The notes below the pieces were generated by a model. That model was given only the letters and a program-made list of their open reading frames with translations, did no database searches and was not told where the DNA came from. The translations under genes were made by a program, and so were the position numbers. From Synchiropus splendidus (lineage: Eukaryota; Chordata; Actinopteri; Syngnathiformes; Callionymidae), in assembly GCF_027744825.2 (NCBI RefSeq), contig NC_071334.1, positions 8,192,437-8,256,436 on the forward strand: a stretch of 64,000 nucleotides of DNA. The letters run 5' to 3'. This document shows, piece after piece, positions 1 through 56,900 of the stretch (its first letter is position 1; every line of letters starts with the position of its first letter).

Positions 1-135
1 GCACAGCCGGGTCTCGGTGGGCGACAGGAGCTCTCACCTCTGGATGCTCCTGCTGTCTGCACTTACACACAGAAAAACAAACTTCTCCACATCATGTTTA
101 ATCTCCGCTGGAACACTGATTGTATTTCTCTGCAG

Positions 136-168
136 ACTAATCTGATCAGCCTGGGCCACGGCGTCTGA
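136..168 (+). CDS. possible last exon of a plus-strand neighbour gene
   Basis: A pyrimidine-rich stretch ending TTTCTCTGCAG (to 135) is followed by ten open codons (TNLISLGHGV) and TGA at 166-168, in phase 0. This would be the end of a gene entering from the left and converging on wdr18. No upstream exon lies in the window and no protein was recognised, so this is a splice-signal call only. Confidence 0.15.
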   Translation, partial: TNLISLGHGV

Positions 169-830
169 CCCGGGACCTCCGGGATCGTCTGGGTTAATGG
201 CAGCGGTTTAATCCTCCGTGATGACTCTTTGTTTATCTTGAATCAGACAGAGTTGCTGGTGTGAATCCTCACACGGACGTGCACTTCACTCATGAGCTGA
301 AGCAATCGCATTACTCCCGATACCTGAAGGACTGAACGGACATTACATTCAGGTGGTGAGTGACTCCTCGTTTGTCGGCATCACACCGAGGCTAAAGTGC
401 TCTTGAGCAATACACTGATCAGACACACAAGTTCTGCAAACACAGCTTTTATTAGAAAAACACCAACTTTGTTGGTGATGTCTGTATTGTGTTTCTTGTG
501 TGTAAAGTACACTTTGTTGCAAGTGTTGCATGAATGCGTGTGTATTACCTGTGTGCCGTTAGTTTCTTTGTGCTCGGTTTGCTCAGCCAGCGTGAGTATT
601 GTGTGTACACAGCTGTAACCAGTACATGTTTTTACTTTGCATTTTCAAGTGGGCGGATAAATATGACAATCCAAAATATATCTTTTTTAATTGTGCACTG
701 TACCAGTTCATGTACTTGTGTTGTGTTTGTTTGTCCTGGTGTGCATGTTCATGGTTGGCGACTGTGTTCACATGAGTAAATGTTTGTGTTTAGCTGTGTG
801 TTATGAGTGTACACTAGAGTGTGTGTGTGT
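169..830. other. intergenic / wdr18 3' UTR and flank
   Basis: Apart from the wdr18 poly(A) signal, this stretch holds TG-rich, low-complexity sequence (about 480-840). Open frames across it are cysteine/valine-rich products of that TG bias. No gene was recognised. Confidence 0.5.
448..453 (-). other. candidate poly(A) signal of wdr18
   Basis: AATAAA on the minus strand, about 380 bases past the wdr18 stop. No clear GU-rich downstream element was seen, so the cleavage site is uncertain. Confidence 0.45.
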
Positions 831-47509
<46,679 letters not shown>

Positions 47510-47650
47510 GTCTGCTATGACAACAAAACAGCACACGCGGGAAGCCGGCGTTCTGCAGAGATACTGTGACGTAACATCCGGCGGTGCGTTTTCTTCGTGG
47601 GTAGAATTGATTGGCGGCTGGCAAGCTTCTTGAAGGGGCATTACCGCCAT
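47510..47650 (-). promoter_or_regulatory. wdr18: wdr18 proximal promoter / 5' UTR
   Basis: The 140 bases upstream of the wdr18 ATG are CpG-rich relative to the surroundings and contain a CRE-like TTACGTCA (minus strand, 47575-47568) about 60 bases from the ATG. No TATA box is visible. A CRE in a TATA-less CpG promoter is common for housekeeping genes. The transcription start is not resolvable. Confidence 0.5.
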
Positions 47651-48960
47651 CTACTGGATAAGAGTGTGAATTATTTTTATATTTGCTGTTCATTCTTATA
47701 TATTTTCTATTATATTTCCCATGTGGCTGTACCATTACGCTTTCTACATGTTTTGAGTTTGTGAACTTTTTTTTTCATATTTGCCTGCTTAATTTTTCTT
47801 GAAGTTTTCATTCAATAATCTCAGATCACATCGACCGAGTGTCACCTTTTTGTTTTAAAGGTATGTTTTTGTTTCATTGAGGGAAATTGATTTTGTCACT
47901 GGTAGTTTAAATCTTATTAGCAAAAAATATATTGTATTTTCTTCTGTTCTGCCGGCCGCCACTAGGTGTAGCACTGCACACTGGCTACAGAACAACATTG
48001 ACAATATCTCAGTATTACACTACAGGCGCATTACATTTGTAATAAATTATTATCATGCGACAAGTGGTGTTCGAGGCCAAGTTTGTCTGGTATCTGGTGC
48101 TTATGCCTTTTGTCAGTCTTCAGCTTGTCTGCATTATAATATCTTAAATGTTTGATGTGGGATTGAAATGAATAAATATTCATTTATTAAAATTCAGTAC
48201 CATCCTCTTACCTAAATGGTTCTCAGGTCATGCAAAAGTCAAAACAAAATGATGTGTGCCAAGACCACATGACCCATCAAGTCTCTTCCTCTTAGAGACC
48301 CTTTCATAGAGGTTAGTGTTTAACTACAAAAAAACACAGAAAAATCGCACCATTTGAAATGAGGCTCATTCCATCATCATATAATTACTACTATGATGAA
48401 CCACCTTCCCGCAGCTGATGAGTTATGTGTTCCCTCCTTCCATTTCTCCACCTCCCATGATTCATTGCTGACATTACAACACTGCTCGGCTGCTCTATGC
48501 CTTTAGTTTGCTCCCCTTTCCTCACAGTTTGTGTGCAAATGTGACTCCAGCCAGCATCAACAAGAATCCATTTTCGGTAGACGCCCTCTCCCCCATTCAT
48601 TTACAGTTCCATTTCCTATCATCAGACATTTATAACCGCAATTGCTCCCCTGACTTTTTCTTTTTGAAATCATAACCCAGTGTTGCTTGGACTCCCTTCT
48701 TGTTTGTTTTCTTCTTTCTGAGAGCGTTTCCTGTCTGAACACGTTCTATGGCACTTTCTCCCAGTATCTTTAACATTTTGGTGCAGTATTATTCAAAGCT
48801 TTCTTTCCCCGCTCCAATAACCCCTCGCCCCTCTACCGTACTTTCTGTGTTAGCAGGTGAACTCTGGGAAATGTAGTCATGAAAGCAGGTTCACCGTTTT
48901 ATTTTTTGGAATTCGACAAAGTGGCGTCGTTCTTCCCAGCTGGCTGGTTAATTCCAGATA
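47651..48960. other. intergenic
   Basis: Between the divergent wdr18 and PDZ genes. A/T-rich, with no supported exon, RNA gene or recognised repeat. Confidence 0.5.
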
Positions 48961-48964
48961 TTTG

Positions 48965-49706
48965 TATTCTTCTTCTTTCTCTTGGGGCCTCTCCCTTCAG
49001 TGGTGGCCACAGCGGATCATCTTCCTCCATCTCACCCTGTCCTCTGCTTCCTCTTCTCTCAAACCTACAAACCTCATGTCCTCCTTCACTACCTCCATCA
49101 ATCTCCTCTTCGGCCCTCCTCTCCACCTTCTGCCTGGCAGTTCCAACCTCAACATCTTCCTACCAATGTACTGGCTCTCTCTCCTCTGTACATGTCCAAA
49201 CCATCTCCATCCAGCCTCTCTGACTTGGTCTCCTAAACACCTGTGCACATGTGCTGTCCCTCTGATCCTATCATCATCCTGCTCACTTCCAGAGAGAAGC
49301 TCAGCATCTTCATCTCTGCTACCTCCAGCTCTGCCTCCTGTCCTTTCCTCAGTGCCACTGTTTCCAAACCATACAACATTGCTGGCCTCACCACCCTTTT
49401 GGACACTTTCCCTTTCATCCTTGCCGACACCCTTTTGTCACACATCACACCTGACACTTTTCTCCAATGATTCCATCCTCTCTGCACCCGCTTCTTCACC
49501 TCTTTCTCCACCATCTTTACCTCTGCATCCTGTAACTTCACCTGTCCACTTGCCTCCCTCTCATTCACACGCATGTATTCTGTCTTACTGCCGCTAACCT
49601 TCATTCCTCTCCTTTCTAAGGCAAACCTTCACCTCTCTAGCTTATCTTCCACTGGCTCCCTGCTCTCACCACAGATCACAATGTCATCTGCAAACAATCC
49701 CTGATA
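48965..49706 (-). mobile_element. RTE-like LINE remnant, 3' part of ORF2
   Basis: Minus-strand pieces read FADDIVICGESREPVEDKLER (the catalytic A/DD box), MKVSGSKTEYMRVNE, RPAMLYGLETVALRK, then in another frame GWRWFGHVQRRESQYIGRKM and VKEDMRFVGLREEEAEDRVR. The 3' end finishes in AAGAAGAA-type sequence. This is the C-terminal end of a non-LTR reverse transcriptase of the type abundant in fish and close to RTE. It is 5'-truncated just before the FADD box and has at least one frameshift (around 49240) and internal deletions, so it is dead. The 246-codon plus-strand frame over it is an antisense shadow. Confidence 0.8.
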
Positions 49707-49799
49707 GTTGTATTATTATCTTGTAATTTAGTGCAACATTTTATTTTCGCTCATGTATCTATCCAAAAATCCAAATTTAAACTATAAACACAACTGTGT

Positions 49800-50460
49800 G
49801 TCTGTGACAAACCCAGTTTGATTTTTGTCCTAAACTTTCACTGCCTGTCTGCGTCACTCTTGTTCTACATTGCTCTTCCACTGCTTATCAGTCTGTCTGC
49901 CATTCTTTCCATTTGGAAGGGTTTACTTGCACCTGCCTGTCTCTCTTCACTTCCATATTGTCTCTCCGTTACTTCTATCTGAACAAAAGTTTTTCTTAAG
50001 TCCTTCTCTTTCACTATTCATCCATTTGCTTTTGGTATTCTGATTCAATAAACCTGTCTGTCACAATGCACATTTTGTTTGACCACTGTCTGTCTGTCCC
50101 ACTCTTTGTCTTTGTCTTTACTCGCTTGTCCATTATACCTGTCTGTCTGTCTGTCCATAGGAATATTTTTTGGACCTGTGGTTTCCCATGTGCCTTGTTG
50201 TTGTTCTTTGCGTTTTCCCTCCTGAGTTTGATGTCCAATATACCTGTCTGTCTCAAATGTCCCCCACCCCACCCCCCCTATCCCTTCTATAAGCAGTTCT
50301 GTCTGTCAATCGATTTAACTGTCTGTATGATTGTGTCTTAGCATGTTTCCATCTGTCTGTTTCCCTCTGCGTCTTGACTCTGTCGGTCCATCTGTCACTG
50401 TGTGTGTGTGTGTGTATGTGTGTGTGTGTGTGTGTATGTGTGACCTGTCTGTCTCTCTCT
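49800..50460 (+). repeat. CTGT-rich degenerate tract ending in (GT)n
   Basis: Pyrimidine-rich sequence with recurrent CCTGTCTGTCTG words spaced irregularly, then GT dinucleotides at 50399-50442. It looks like a decayed tetranucleotide minisatellite just upstream of the PDZ gene. Confidence 0.6.
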
Positions 50461-50689
50461 CTCTCCTCGGGCTCCTGATTTTGAGTCAGTCGTCGGTCAG
50501 TGAGTCACGGAGCCGCAGCTGCAGTATGAAGTCTCTTTAAATCAACAGAGGAAATACCAAAAACTGAAACACAAACACTTCCTCTGCTTTCAAAAGGCTC
50601 CACCTTGAGGAGGCAGCGTCTCAGCCAATCATCTGCGGCGACACACTCTAAGCTCGGCCAATCGGGTGCAGAGCCCAGCGTCTCGCTGG

Positions 50690-50751
50690 GCAACCCAGAA
50701 GGAGAGGAGGTCAGAGGCACTGGAGACGGACAGAGAAGAGAAGGTCTGCAG
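50690..50751 (+). promoter_or_regulatory. probable noncoding first exon (3' part) and promoter region of the PDZ gene
   Basis: GGTCTGCAG followed by a consensus GTAAGT donor at 752-757 lies in a CpG-containing region after the CTGT tract. No long ATG frame crosses it, so it would be 5' UTR; the start given is arbitrary and the promoter would lie at about 50460-50690. Inferred from splice consensus and position only. Confidence 0.4.
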
Positions 50752-51022
50752 GTAAGTCCTGACTGAGGAGGACACACACACACACATGTACACACACCAG
50801 AAAGCAGGACTTGCTTTTGGGAAAAGGAAAATGGAGACATTCATGTTTGAACTAAGTTTTGAAACAGGCAAAGTGACTTATAGACAAACACAGTAATGTC
50901 AAAGAAAAACACACAGGAACAGACACACAAATATCTGAGACATGCTTTTATTGATTTTGTGTGTGCGTGTGAACTTGTATGGGCATACTTGTGGGTACCA
51001 ATTCCTGGAAACATACCTTCTT

Positions 51023-51168
51023 GTGGGGACCTTTTGCTCAATTTGAGGATTAAACCTACCTGGGCATTATAACTGAATTTCAGTTTGGTTTAGGTGAGCC
51101 ATGTGTGATGGATGGTAAGGTTTAGGGTGAGATCCTGGGGGGAGCATGAAGGTCAATGCCCCCCACAA
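51023..51168 (+). repeat. TIR repeat GTGGGGACC/GGTCCTCAC, diverged copy
   Basis: Starts GTGGGGACCTTTTG and carries CAATTTGAGGATTAAA and GGTGAGCCATGTGTGATGG. The 3' end is eroded. Confidence 0.65.
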
Positions 51169-51404
51169 ACCATAAAAACATGGCGTGGGCGTGTGTCAGC
51201 TCCATCTCTAATTAATTAACATCCAGGGATAACAATAATCTGCTCATTGAGCCGCGGATGATTCCTGTCTCACCCTCGACTGAAGCAACCAGCCCCACGT
51301 GGCACATAACTGTCATGAATCCGATTTTTTTTCTTTTGGTAATGTGATCAGACCTTCTGAGACTGTGCTTCTCAGACAACAGGCTCGGTCGAGGCGTTGT
51401 TCAG

Positions 51405-51648
51405 GAGCAAGAAATGGCTCCGGGTCTTCACTGAGCTGAGCCAAAAAACCAAAGCTCTCTGTACAAGAGTCTTCTCTGGCGGGTGTTTGCACCCTCAGAG
51501 CCACAGTCATCCAGGAGAGACTCAGTGCTCCTCTGAGAGAATCCACTGGGGAGCATCATCTGTATTCACCCAGCAGAAACAGATGAGGTTTCTGGAAATA
51601 AAGAAGTCACGACCCAAGCTCAGATAAGCAGATAAGACAGGATGGATG
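51405..51648 (+). mobile_element. Rex1-like LINE remnant with 3' end
   Basis: Contains ELSQKTKAL-coding sequence (compare ELSRKAKLS), then CAGTCATCCAGGAGAGACTC, and finishes AGATAAGCAGATAAGACAGG with an ATGGATGGA tail, the usual Rex1-type 3' terminus. Large internal deletions. Confidence 0.5.
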
Positions 51649-52535
51649 GATCCTGTAGGCACCTAATCTGATCTCTGATTACCCCCGAACTGTTTCATAA
51701 CACTGAAGTCCTGGCTGCATATAGGATGCCTGCAGATTCTGACTTTCTTTGGGCTGTTAGGACCCCTGAATGAGGGCAGGCCCACATAAGACCAGGTGAG
51801 ATCAGGAGTAGCATCCATGAGTGTCATTCCACATTTGATGAGCCGTAGCCGAGGAGCTTTTTGGGACCACGGTGGACCTTTCATCTCTCAGCTCAAGTCC
51901 ACTGCGGGCCTCAGCCAAGTGGATCTTGGTCTGAGAGCATTTCAGGACACCAGTGAACCAGGCCTGTTTCTGGAGGGAAGAAAGCTCCACTTTAATTTCC
52001 CTGCTGACATCACGTCGATGGAATTGTGGGACAGTGGACTGAAAAAGTGAGACTGAACCGCAGGACTTTCTCGGTGCAGAGAAGGCTGTGTTCTGGGGCG
52101 AGCCTGTGAATGAATCATATTACCGTTAATGTTTTGCTCCTCACGTCGCCCGCCAAGTCAGCCCAGCCTCACGTGCACGACCCCTGATCCGCGCTTGTCT
52201 CCCGTACATCACAGCATTCCACACATGCGCTCCGTTGCCGCAGTCAGAATTCCTCCAGAATCTGAAGCAGGACTTGATCCCTGATATTTGGGAGGAATGC
52301 ATCTTGCCTCATAGTTGAGCAGCGGCACAGATAACAGCTGCACCGAAACATGAGAGGCGCGCCGGCTCCTCCCTTCCCTCCTTCACTGACAGAATCAGGA
52401 TCTTGAACTATCACTTCGGTTTGTGTCTCTATTGTGTGTGGCTCTAACCAAACTTGATTTAAATTGTTTATTTTGATATGTGTGAAGTTTGGCAGCCAAC
52501 CTGGTTCCTTAAGTCTCACTGAGTCAAACAAATCT

Positions 52536-52538
<3 letters not shown>

Positions 52539-52572
<34 letters not shown>
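52539..52572. repeat. (CT)17 microsatellite
   Basis: 34 bases of CT in PDZ-gene intron 1. Confidence 0.95.
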
Positions 52573-52577
<5 letters not shown>

Positions 52578-52640
52578 CATGTTTTAATATTCATGTGTGG
52601 ACCAATCTTTGACTAATCTTACAAGTACATTTTGCTTTGT

Positions 52641-52834
52641 CAGGACATTTTGGTCGGTCCACATAAAGTTTTGAGGGTGTAAATGTCAAAATAACTGGGT
52701 CTTTATAATTGAGTCTAAGTTTGGTTCAGAGTCCTGGTTAAGGTGAGCCATGTGTTTTGGTTGGTTAAGTTAAGAGTGAGAGGCTGGGGAAAGGGTGATG
52801 TAAATAAGAGGTCCTCATAAGGATAGAGATACAC
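52641..52834 (+). repeat. TIR repeat GTGGGGACC/GGTCCTCAC, copy
   Basis: Nearly full length: CAGGACATTTTGGTC opening, AAAATAACTGGGTCTTTATA, TTAAGGTGAGCCATGTGTTT, and closing GAGGTCCTCATAAGGATAGA followed by ACACG and a TG tract. Confidence 0.8.
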
Positions 52835-53138
52835 GTACGCATGTGTGTGTGTCACCATGCAACATGTTTCTCAAGCCGATGTTCAAGTCTGAAGATGTTC
52901 CTGAAGCTGCGTCTGTAGTTTCAATTGAGTCACGCAAGTTTGTTTTCATCCCTCAGATGTTATTGTGTTTGCATCACTGTTGTGTGCGCACTTGTTATGG
53001 AGAAACACTCACTGACTTCTTCAAGGATAAGATCCAACGGTGTGTTTTGTCCTCGACATTGCCGGTTTAATACCAGCTTGAGGCGACTCTGGATTTGGTG
53101 TGAACCGTTGACCTTCTAAGTTCAAGGTTATATATTTC

Positions 53139-53215
53139 TTCTGGGCACTCTGGTTTCCTCTCAAAACTCTGAAAACAGAGACGTTTATTGGTGACTCTAG
53201 ATGGACCAATTCTTG
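53139..53215 (-). mobile_element. L2-like fragment
   Basis: CACTCTGGTTTCCTCTCAAA with TATTGGTGACTCTAGATGG is the inverted form of the GGAGGAAACCGGAG / TTTAGAGTCACC block of fish L2-like tails. Eroded. Confidence 0.5.
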
Positions 53216-53250
53216 CAAACACACCTTCAAGGGGGGGCTGTTTACTATTT

Positions 53251-53455
53251 GTGGGGACCTTTCGCCAGTCCGCACAAGGTTAAGCCTCAATTTGAGGATT
53301 AAAACTTCAAAATAACTGGGTCATTATAATTGAATTCAAGTTTGGTCCAGAGTCCTGGTTAAGGTGAGCCATGTGTTTAGGATGGTTAGGTTTAGGGGGA
53401 GAGGCTGGGGAAAGGGTTATGGCAATGAGAGGTCCTCACAAGGATAGAGATACAA
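53251..53455 (+). repeat. TIR repeat GTGGGGACC/GGTCCTCAC, best copy
   Basis: Opens GTGGGGACC at 53251 and closes GGTCCTCAC at 53431-53439; the two are inverted repeats at 8 of 9 positions. It is followed by AAGGATAGAGATACA. No coding capacity. Behaves as a MITE-like dispersed repeat about 190 bp long. Confidence 0.85.
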
Positions 53456-53560
53456 ACTTTTTTTCCTAGGGCGTGGCCGCCCTAAAGTCGGTAGAAAAAA
53501 GATGCGTTACTGAAAGATCAAGGATGGAGTGACACCCAAACCTGTGCACAATTTGTTTTT

Positions 53561-53610
53561 GGCCTGTGGGAGGAAACCGGAGTGGGAACACAGGGAACAT
53601 TCTAGCTCCA
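53561..53610 (+). mobile_element. L2-like fragment
   Basis: GGCCTGTGGGAGGAAACCGG then CACAGGGAACATTCTAGCTCC, the standard tail block. It sits about 50 bases upstream of the first coding exon of the PDZ gene. Confidence 0.55.
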
Positions 53611-53666
53611 TGTTTCTAACTCTACCTTTTATTTTTCACCTAGTTGTGTGTGGTTCTAGTTCGGTG

Positions 53667-53965
53667 ATGAGGTCTCGGAGCTACAGCTCTGACGCGGCAG
53701 GTCCAGAGCCTCCACCTGCCGGTTCCTCCCTCAGCAGCAGCGATGAAGACTCGCCGAGCGGCACCTCAGCACCAGACTCTCAGACCGACCTGGAGAGTCT
53801 GGCCAGCTGGGACTTGGACTCGTGCTCAGACCAGCGCGCCGTGCTCTCATTGTCCCAGAGAGTCCAGGTGAACCGCAGCATCCTGCAGCAGCTGCTGAAG
53901 AACCAGGAGCTGCAGGCCGATGGCGACCAATCCGGACCCCGAGGTTCAGGTCCTCACAAGCACAA
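53667..53965 (+). CDS. PDZ gene coding exon 1
   Basis: Residues 1-99 and two bases of residue 100, start MRSRSYSSDAAG. Two acceptors are possible, after CCTAG (53643) and after TTCTAG (53659); both leave the same ATG as the first start. The donor is AA|GTCAGT; the alternative CAG|GTCCTC throws the next exon out of frame. Confidence 0.82.
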
Positions 53966-56900
53966 GTCAGTTCAACACTTTTGAAAAACATGAAAGACAC
54001 GTGTGTGTGTCCAGGAGCAGCTTGTTTCTGGCTCTGGAGTTTCCCTCTGAGCTGTGATGCCAACCTCAGATTTATTTTGATGAAGAACCGCTGACCTCTT
54101 GACCCCGTCATGGCGGGCGGCCTCATTTGGCCCAAAACTGTGGAGACCTCAATCAGCAAACTGCTGATGTAAACCGTCCGTGTCACGTCTCATCCAGTTA
54201 ATTAGTCCTGACGAGCGAGTTCGCTTAATCCTTCTGCCTCTGTGCCGTGGACCAATCAGAGTTGCTGATGTCACCCTCCCCCCTCCTCCACCCCCGTCCT
54301 CGTGTGTGTGTTTCCAGCGTCTTTGTGTCGTCGCAGTTGCCGCGGCAGCAGCAGCAGTGTGAGTTCAGAGCTCGTATGAAGCGCCGCTGCGTCCCTCTGA
54401 GAGCCGACCACAACCTGCTGACCCCCGCCGCACAAACACTGTGAGTACACACACGCGCACGCACACACACACGCACATGCACGTTTGTCTTCCTATCCTA
54501 GTGAGGACTGTCATTGGCGTACATTGCCATCACCCCTTCCCCAGCCTCTCACTCTAAACCATCTGAAACAAATGGCTTAACTTAACCTTTACTCTCAATC
54601 AGACCTAGTTATAATAACCCAGCTATTTTGCAGTTTTAACCCTCAATAAGAGGCTTGACAAAGTGAGAACCAGCCAAAATGTCCACACTGTTGATTCAAA
54701 ACTTCTCACACACACACAGACAGACAGACACTTAGCTACTAAGACAAAACAGTCTTTCAAAATTGACTTTTAACTCAAGTGTTTGGACGTGAGATGAGAT
54801 GGGACCATCACTGATTTGACACATATATAAAATAACCATTAATATTCACGATCATTCATCGGCCCAAGTGTAAATCCGCGCATCAATGACTTGTGTAATA
54901 ACCAGGATTATTGACAGAAAAAGGGATTTAAATAGGATTCAAAGCAAAAATAAGGATGAAGTTGTAGATGCGAAATGATTGCGATGTTTGTAAAATAAAA
55001 ACATCATATTTTGAATTTTGAATTATTTGTCAACCATGTTTGATGGAGGCGGTGGGTGATGTTGTTGATGTTGATGATATCATGTTCCATGATTGATCAT
55101 GGTGATGCTCCAGAGTCGGAATTCATCTGACAAACGCTGTTATTTTTTGTTGTTTTTTTTGTTTTTGAGCTAACAGAGAGACTTATTGGTTGACATGGCT
55201 GTCGTATTGGACACCACCAAATCTGAGTCAGAAAAAACAGAAAACCAAAATCAACTTCTCTATTTCCAACCAACCGTTTTAGATTTATTCTCTTCACAAA
55301 CGGACGCAACCTTGATATAGGCAATTTTTTATTTCATCCATGTTGCATTTAGAGCTAGAGCTCTGAATGCTGTCAATTCCAAGACGAGACCAAGGCACAG
55401 GAATTGTGGTCTTCAGACCGAGACGAGTCTCCAGAGGCCACTAATGGCTGAACACTTCATTCTGCCTATTGATCCTTCTTCTTCTGGGCTGGCAGTTGAA
55501 GTAAAGAAGCCCTGACTTCCCATCCATGGGAACTCACTACAGCACTTGCAGTTCACCTCACTAACATCTTGACAAGATAAATGAGCCATGGGATGGATAC
55601 ACCCTCCAAGATTCATTTCTAGTGGCTGCAATCTACTTCTTTTAGTCGCTACGCAAAGCTGACCCCAGGTGAGAGCAGAAGTCCACCTCTGAATGGAGAG
55701 TTTTGGCTTGGCCAAGATACTGTCTCATGTCCAGCCGGGACATAGTGAAACACGCACAGTCTGAGACCTGTGGTCTCAAACTTAAAGTAACTGATCCTCA
55801 CCCCCGCTTGAAGGAGCCAACAGCAACGCGACTTCAACAATAAGCAGTGATGAGATCCCAAGGTCACCAAACTGAAGGTCCCCTCCTGTTCTCAAAGATA
55901 ACAACTGTTTACCAGCAATGAGCTGCTGACTCTGACACCAGTCGCGTCTGGACCAATGTGCCTGCCAGGTTAAGCACATAACGGTTATGTGTACATTCAA
56001 TCTGGGACACGTCCTTGTCCCTGTGATAATCTGACACACCAGCACTGATGTCCCAGCAGAGACTATTCTATTTCTACTCAGATAAGAGTTCTCTGCCTTG
56101 TTGTGTGAAAGAGGCTCATGTTGTCATGAGTGAACTAACAGCAGTATTTCCTGTCAACAGATCGGGGGTCAGACTGCGACCCGTCACCCAGGCGAGGTCA
56201 GAGGGAGCCCCACTCTCAGGTCACGACAGCGACTCATCCAGCAATGAATCAGCTCTGGGACTGACTCATCGGCGCCTGCGCTTTGAGGATGAGACCGAGA
56301 CCGACGTGGAATTCCGTTACCAGGAGCGCCAGCGGCAGAGGAGAAGGTCGGCGCAGCAGCCGTCGGGAGTTCTGGCGTCCAAACCGGATCTTAACCTCTA
56401 CATAGAAGGGAGGGCGGTGAACGACGCTGGCAGACTGGACGGGAGAGGCATCAATCAATGCAACACTTGTGGGACGATATTAGGGGACTTAGATGTGCGG
56501 CTCCACCCGACACATTCAGAACGACGAGGGCCGAGCCAGAGCAGGATGAACTTGTGGACCGAGCCCATCAGAGAGACTTACATTGGTTCAGTCAAGCTGC
56601 CCGACACCAGAAGGGGGGCGTTGGGAGTGCCGAAGATGAAGGTGAAGAGAAGGCCCAAGGAACCCAATGGAAATCTGCTGCCAGTCAACCCGTACTCCTC
56701 TGATCCACCAAGTCAGGCTGCACCTGGACATGTTCCGAGTCTTTCTTATGGTGCTAGCAGCAACAGGCCCTCGCATCAGTACCAGGAGACGCTCAAGCGA
56801 GTCCCAGTCCCCACGCAGATCTTCTCAAAGAGTGAGATGACAGAGAGAAGTCCTGGTTTGGATCTGAGCGACTGCAACACAGCCCACTCTGAGAGGACTG

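Noticed and set aside
48857..49597. 246-codon Ser/Pro/Leu-rich plus-strand frame
   Set aside because: It is antisense to the RTE-like reverse transcriptase remnant and has no splice or family support.
55440..56040. Possible old retroelement in intron 3 of the PDZ gene
   Set aside because: It has a repeat-like texture and broken frames, but no motif I can tie to a named family; left unassigned.
56048..56160. Open frame upstream of the 740-base PDZ-gene exon
   Set aside because: The splice acceptor at 56160 joins in frame to the preceding exon, so this part is intron.
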